Shown here: positions 5,650 through 8,815 of the stretch, one piece after another
Numbering within the stretch: position 1 is the stretch's first letter
Layout: each line of letters begins with the position of its first letter
Source of the DNA: CAYZJV01 sp964478945
GTDB lineage: Bacteria > Spirochaetota > Spirochaetia > Sphaerochaetales > Sphaerochaetaceae
Direction of reading: 5' to 3'
Assembly: GCA_964478945.1 (NCBI GenBank)
Contig: CAYZJV010000085.1
Location: forward strand, 1-8,815
Length of the DNA: 8,815 nucleotides
Notes under the pieces: generated by a model
Seen by the model: the letters and a program-made list of their open reading frames with translations, nothing else
What the model was told of the DNA's origin: nothing
Database searches by the model: none
Program-made: the position numbers and the translations under genes

Positions 5650-6972
5650 GATATCCTATTCATCGATGACAACCACCAGCTGTTTCAAGTCCTAAAGGAT
5701 AATTTTTCATTTGTCGGGCATTATCTTTTTTATGCCAAGAACACACAACATGCCTTTTCCGTGCTGGAAAAGGAAGACATCGACATCATCCTGCTCGATG
5801 TGAGGTTGGGAAATGAGAATGGGGTGGAGACCCTTGAGAAGCTGAAGCAAACCTATCCTTGTATTCCCGTCATCATGATCACCGGATATGCCACGGTGGA
5901 GGCCGCCGTCAGGGCGATTAAACTCGGCGCCTTTGATTTTGTGAGCAAGCCAATCGATTTCAATACCCTCTGCACGATCATCGATGCCGCGACTGAGCAC
6001 ACGGTGCAGGAGGATGCGCAAGAGGATATTGGTTCCGACCCGAATGGTACCCATACCCTATTGAAGAGCAGGAATGCCGAATATTGTACCGTCCTGCATC
6101 GCGCAAAACAACTCGCCGCTTCCGACATCACTATTTTGATCATTGGTGAGAATGGTACCGGTAAGGAGGGATTGGCAGAATACATTTACCGGAATTCGAA
6201 CAGGCGTGATGAAAAATTCATAAAGATCAACTGCGCAGCCTTCCCGGAAAGTCTTCTCGACAATGAATTGTTTGGTCACGAAAAGGGTGCGTACACAGGT
6301 GCTTCCTCAGAATATCGCGGGGTATTCGAACAAGCCGATGGCGGTACACTGCTGCTTGATGAGATAGGGGATATGCCGAAGACTTTGCAGGCGAAAATAC
6401 TCAGGGTGCTACAGAACCAGGAGATCAGAAGAATCGGAGGTAATGAGACGAGGAAGGTCAATGTGAGATTCCTGGCTTCGACGAACAAGGACCTTTCGGC
6501 CATGGTGATCGAAGGGTCCTTCAGGGAGGATCTTTTCTACCGGCTGAATGCGGGAATGTTGCATATCCCTCCCCTGAGAAAGCGGAAGGAGGATCTCGAA
6601 GATCTCATCTATGATCTATTGGACAAGATTTGTGACAATACATCCTTGTCGAAAAAGCGCTTGTCTGCCCAGGTGCTTGCCGTGTTCAAGAATTACCGCT
6701 GGCCTGGCAATGTGCGGGAACTCAAGAATGCGCTTTTATATGCGGCCACCATTTCCCAAAATGAGGAGATCATGTTGGAGGATCTGCCACCGGGTATTGA
6801 GATCAAGGGGGCCCAACCCCATAATGCTTTGAGTCTTGTCCAACAGAAGGAAAAGGAGTTGATCCAAACCGTATTGCGCAACACCAACAACAACAAATCC
6901 GAGGCGGCGAAATACCTGAACATGAGTAGAAACACCCTGTATCTGAAACTGAAGAAGTATGGGATAGCGTAA
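5647..6972 (+). CDS. NtrC-family sigma-54-dependent response regulator, 441 aa
   Basis: DNA-binding response regulator that should activate sigma-54 promoters when phosphorylated. Receiver domain, residues 1 to about 118: acidic pair D7/D8, phosphoacceptor D51 (in LLDVRLG), T79 and K101 (VSKP). AAA+ domain, about 145-375: Walker A GENGTGKE at 167-174, sigma-54 contact loop GAYTGA at 214-219 (Tyr for the usual Phe, an accepted variant), Walker B LLLDEIGD around D238/E239, and arginine-containing FREDLFYRLN and LRKRKEDL. C-terminus: Fis-type helix-turn-helix, about 398-441 (SEAAKYLNMSRNTLYLKLKKYGI). Length and order are normal for the NtrC/AtoC/ZraR class. The start is TTG 5647. The gene is divergent from the importer operon, which has a perfect -24/-12 box and an upstream dyad. 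The kinase gene follows after one base, so they are almost certainly a cognate pair. Confidence 0.94.
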   Translation: MDILFIDDNHQLFQVLKDNFSFVGHYLFYAKNTQHAFSVLEKEDIDIILLDVRLGNENGVETLEKLKQTYPCIPVIMITGYATVEAAVRAIKLGAFDFVSKPIDFNTLCTIIDAATEHTVQEDAQEDIGSDPNGTHTLLKSRNAEYCTVLHRAKQLAASDITILIIGENGTGKEGLAEYIYRNSNRRDEKFIKINCAAFPESLLDNELFGHEKGAYTGASSEYRGVFEQADGGTLLLDEIGDMPKTLQAKILRVLQNQEIRRIGGNETRKVNVRFLASTNKDLSAMVIEGSFREDLFYRLNAGMLHIPPLRKRKEDLEDLIYDLLDKICDNTSLSKKRLSAQVLAVFKNYRWPGNVRELKNALLYAATISQNEEIMLEDLPPGIEIKGAQPHNALSLVQQKEKELIQTVLRNTNNNKSEAAKYLNMSRNTLYLKLKKYGIA

Positions 6973-6973
6973 T

Positions 6974-8803
6974 ATGTATGAGATGCTGGTTGATATCAGG
7001 GATGTACGGCTCAACTTCAACAAGGTCAGGGTCCTCAATCGTCTCAATATCAGCTTTCATGGCAACAGCATTCATGCAGTGATTGGGGAACACGGTGCGG
7101 GCAAGTCGAGTATGGGTTTGATGCTCTGTGGATTGGCCAAACCCGATGCAGGGACAATTTATCTCTGCGATACCGAGTATTCGCAGATTCAGACCAAGGT
7201 CGCGAAGAAGAAGGGTGTTCGTTTTGTACATCAACAATTGATGCTGAATCCCCATTTCAGTATTGCCGAGACGCTTTTTTTCAATGACCATGGAACCCCT
7301 TTCTTTTCCCTTACCCTGAAAAAGCAACTGAACTCCATGGCCGAATCATTTCTTCAGGAACTTGGAATCACCATGGATGTGCAGAAGCCGATCAAGGACC
7401 TCACTCTCTCTGAACGTGCACTGATCGCCATCTGTGCCAAGATCAGAAACAATCCAAGGGTCCTGATTCTGGATGAATCGTTGGACAAGCTTTCGGTAGA
7501 GTATTACCAAAAACTCAAGATCGTGCTGAAGAGGCTGAAGGACGAAGGGTGCTGCATCATCATCATGACCCATAAGATTGATTGGGCATTCGATATCTCC
7601 GATCGGGTTTCCATTATTCGCAATGGCATCAACATCCTCACCGAAGAGATCGAGAGTATCGGAAAGATGCAAATTATAAAGATGGCCTATACCCAATTGT
7701 CCGAAACACCGGAAACAGTTGAGCCTTCGGATTCCTTCTACCATTTGATCAAATACAACGAGGCGATACTTGAAAACCTCCCGGTCAACCTGATTATCCT
7801 GAACAACAAAGGTGTTCTCAAACTTGCGAACAGGTACTTTGTAAGCAATTTCGATGTGAATTTGAAGGATTTGATCGATAAGAGCGGGGATGTCATCCTC
7901 GACAAGACGACCGAAACTACAAAGCATGTCATATTGAACCAGCTTTCACAAACTTCCGAACAGACCACCTATCATCTGCCTCTCAACATCAACGGAGTGG
8001 AAGGGATCTACAATGTGCATTACTCTCCGATCTACGATGGGATCGAAAAGATCGGATCGATGCTGATCTTCTATGATATCACCGAGTATGACTATCTGCA
8101 GCAGAACCATCAGCTTTCGGAGAAACTGTCATCTGTGGGACTCTTGTCCGCAGGGGTTGCCCATGAGATCAACAACCCGCTGGACATTATCAGCAATTAC
8201 CTTACCAATATTCGCTTCAGATTCAACGATCCGGATCTGCTTGCTATCGTGAACCAGTTGTCCAAACAGGTGACGTATATCAATAAGATCGTCAGCAACC
8301 TGCAGAACTTCTCCAATTTGGAGAAGGTTTCCCCCGAAGATATCAATATCAATGATTTGGTGAAGGAGATGATCGACCTGTTGGGTGTGAATGCGAAGTT
8401 GAAGGATATTGCGATCAACTTGGTGGAGAAGGACATGAACAATGTCGTCAATATCAACGAAAATGAATTCAAACAGGTGTTGCTGAACATCATCAAGAAT
8501 AGTTTCGAGTCAATCCACAGGGATGGGAGCATTGATATCATCATCGAGAAGACCTGCGTGAACAATGAGCAATATCTTGAATTGCAGGTGTTGGACTCGG
8601 GGGAGGGGATAGATGTCAGTAAGGATTATTTCACTCCCTTCTATTCGACAAAGTCCCACAATGGGGTGAATACGGGACTGGGCTTGTCCCTGGTGTACGG
8701 AATCGTCAAGAAGTACCATGGGACGATTTCGATCAAGAATAGGGTGGATGCCAAGGGCTGCGCAGTAAAAATGTCTTTCCCCCTGGTAAAAGGTGCACGT
8801 TAA
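6974..8803 (+). CDS. Hybrid ABC-ATPase / PAS / histidine kinase, 609 aa
   Basis: Cytoplasmic sensor kinase with an unusual N-terminal ABC domain, presumed to phosphorylate the regulator just upstream. ABC domain, about 1-245: Walker A GEHGAGKS at 38-45, Q-loop FVHQQ ending at Q88, Walker B VLILDE at 163-168 with catalytic E168, switch histidine H200 in MTHK. The signature is degenerate (LSERA, 145-149, instead of LSGGQ), and the Walker B Pro is Ser. The domain ends with IIKMAYTQL, like the N-half of CUT2/BMP ATPases. PAS domain, about 262-375 (LENLPVNLIILNNKGV to YDITEYDYLQ). Kinase core: H-box with H397 in GVAHEINNP, N-box N509, G1 DSGEG from D541, F-box FTPFYSTK, G2 GLGLS from G568; this is the NtrB-like class. 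There is no signal peptide or membrane segment. Start ATG 6974 is one base past the regulator's stop with only a weak ribosome-binding site, so translation is likely coupled. The frame is intact across all domain junctions, so it is a true fusion, not a frameshift artefact. Confidence 0.92.
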   Translation: MYEMLVDIRDVRLNFNKVRVLNRLNISFHGNSIHAVIGEHGAGKSSMGLMLCGLAKPDAGTIYLCDTEYSQIQTKVAKKKGVRFVHQQLMLNPHFSIAETLFFNDHGTPFFSLTLKKQLNSMAESFLQELGITMDVQKPIKDLTLSERALIAICAKIRNNPRVLILDESLDKLSVEYYQKLKIVLKRLKDEGCCIIIMTHKIDWAFDISDRVSIIRNGINILTEEIESIGKMQIIKMAYTQLSETPETVEPSDSFYHLIKYNEAILENLPVNLIILNNKGVLKLANRYFVSNFDVNLKDLIDKSGDVILDKTTETTKHVILNQLSQTSEQTTYHLPLNINGVEGIYNVHYSPIYDGIEKIGSMLIFYDITEYDYLQQNHQLSEKLSSVGLLSAGVAHEINNPLDIISNYLTNIRFRFNDPDLLAIVNQLSKQVTYINKIVSNLQNFSNLEKVSPEDININDLVKEMIDLLGVNAKLKDIAINLVEKDMNNVVNINENEFKQVLLNIIKNSFESIHRDGSIDIIIEKTCVNNEQYLELQVLDSGEGIDVSKDYFTPFYSTKSHNGVNTGLGLSLVYGIVKKYHGTISIKNRVDAKGCAVKMSFPLVKGAR

Positions 8804-8815
8804 CCTCGTTCACCT

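Noticed and set aside
1..8815. CRISPR arrays, tRNA/rRNA genes, complete insertion sequences
   Set aside because: No regularly spaced repeats, cloverleaf-like sequence, rRNA-like stretch, transposase motif or matched terminal repeats were seen.

Overview
The window looks like a spirochaete chromosome, most like Sphaerochaeta or a relative. This rests on the binding-protein leader ending in FAAGSKEAQ, the BMP-type (PnrA/Med-like) transporter, the moderate GC content and the sigma-54 machinery. The placement is by style, not by a marker gene, so it is only moderately supported.

Layout. Positions 1-640 hold little that is recognisable: a hairpin at the left edge, one small unknown ORF (159-485, +) and a good intrinsic terminator behind it (540-565). 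Positions 640-778 are noncoding and full of hairpins that sit just past the end of the minus-strand operon. Positions 779-5426 (minus strand) hold a complete BMP-family ABC importer operon, read right to left: lipoprotein/periplasmic binding protein, tandem ABC ATPase, permease 1, permease 2. The last three genes overlap by a few bases. A 12-bp hairpin lies between the binding protein and the ATPase. Positions 5427-5646 are a divergent control region. Positions 5647-8803 (+) hold a two-gene regulatory operon: an NtrC-type sigma-54 activator (receiver, AAA+, Fis helix-turn-helix) and, one base later, a soluble histidine kinase whose N-terminus is a whole ABC-transporter ATPase domain, followed by a PAS domain and an NtrB-like kinase core.

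How it may work together. The divergent region carries a consensus-perfect -24/-12 sigma-54 promoter facing the importer (TGGCATGGTAGTTGCAT, minus strand, 5483-5467). About 120 bp upstream of its expected start is a perfect 7-bp-arm dyad (TGTCCTA-N3-TAGGACA), with an imperfect second copy about five helical turns further out, on the activator's ribosome-binding site. The simplest reading is a closed circuit: the ABC-PAS kinase phosphorylates the NtrC-type regulator, which binds the dyads and drives the importer through sigma-54.

The unusual part is the kinase. It has no membrane segment or extracellular sensor. Its ABC module has Walker A starting at the same residue (38) as in the importer's own ATPase, but a degenerate signature motif. 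This suggests, as inference only, that the kinase senses the importer by docking on its permeases or ATPase, or reads nucleotide state directly. The transported substrate cannot be determined from sequence; nucleosides are the best family-level guess.
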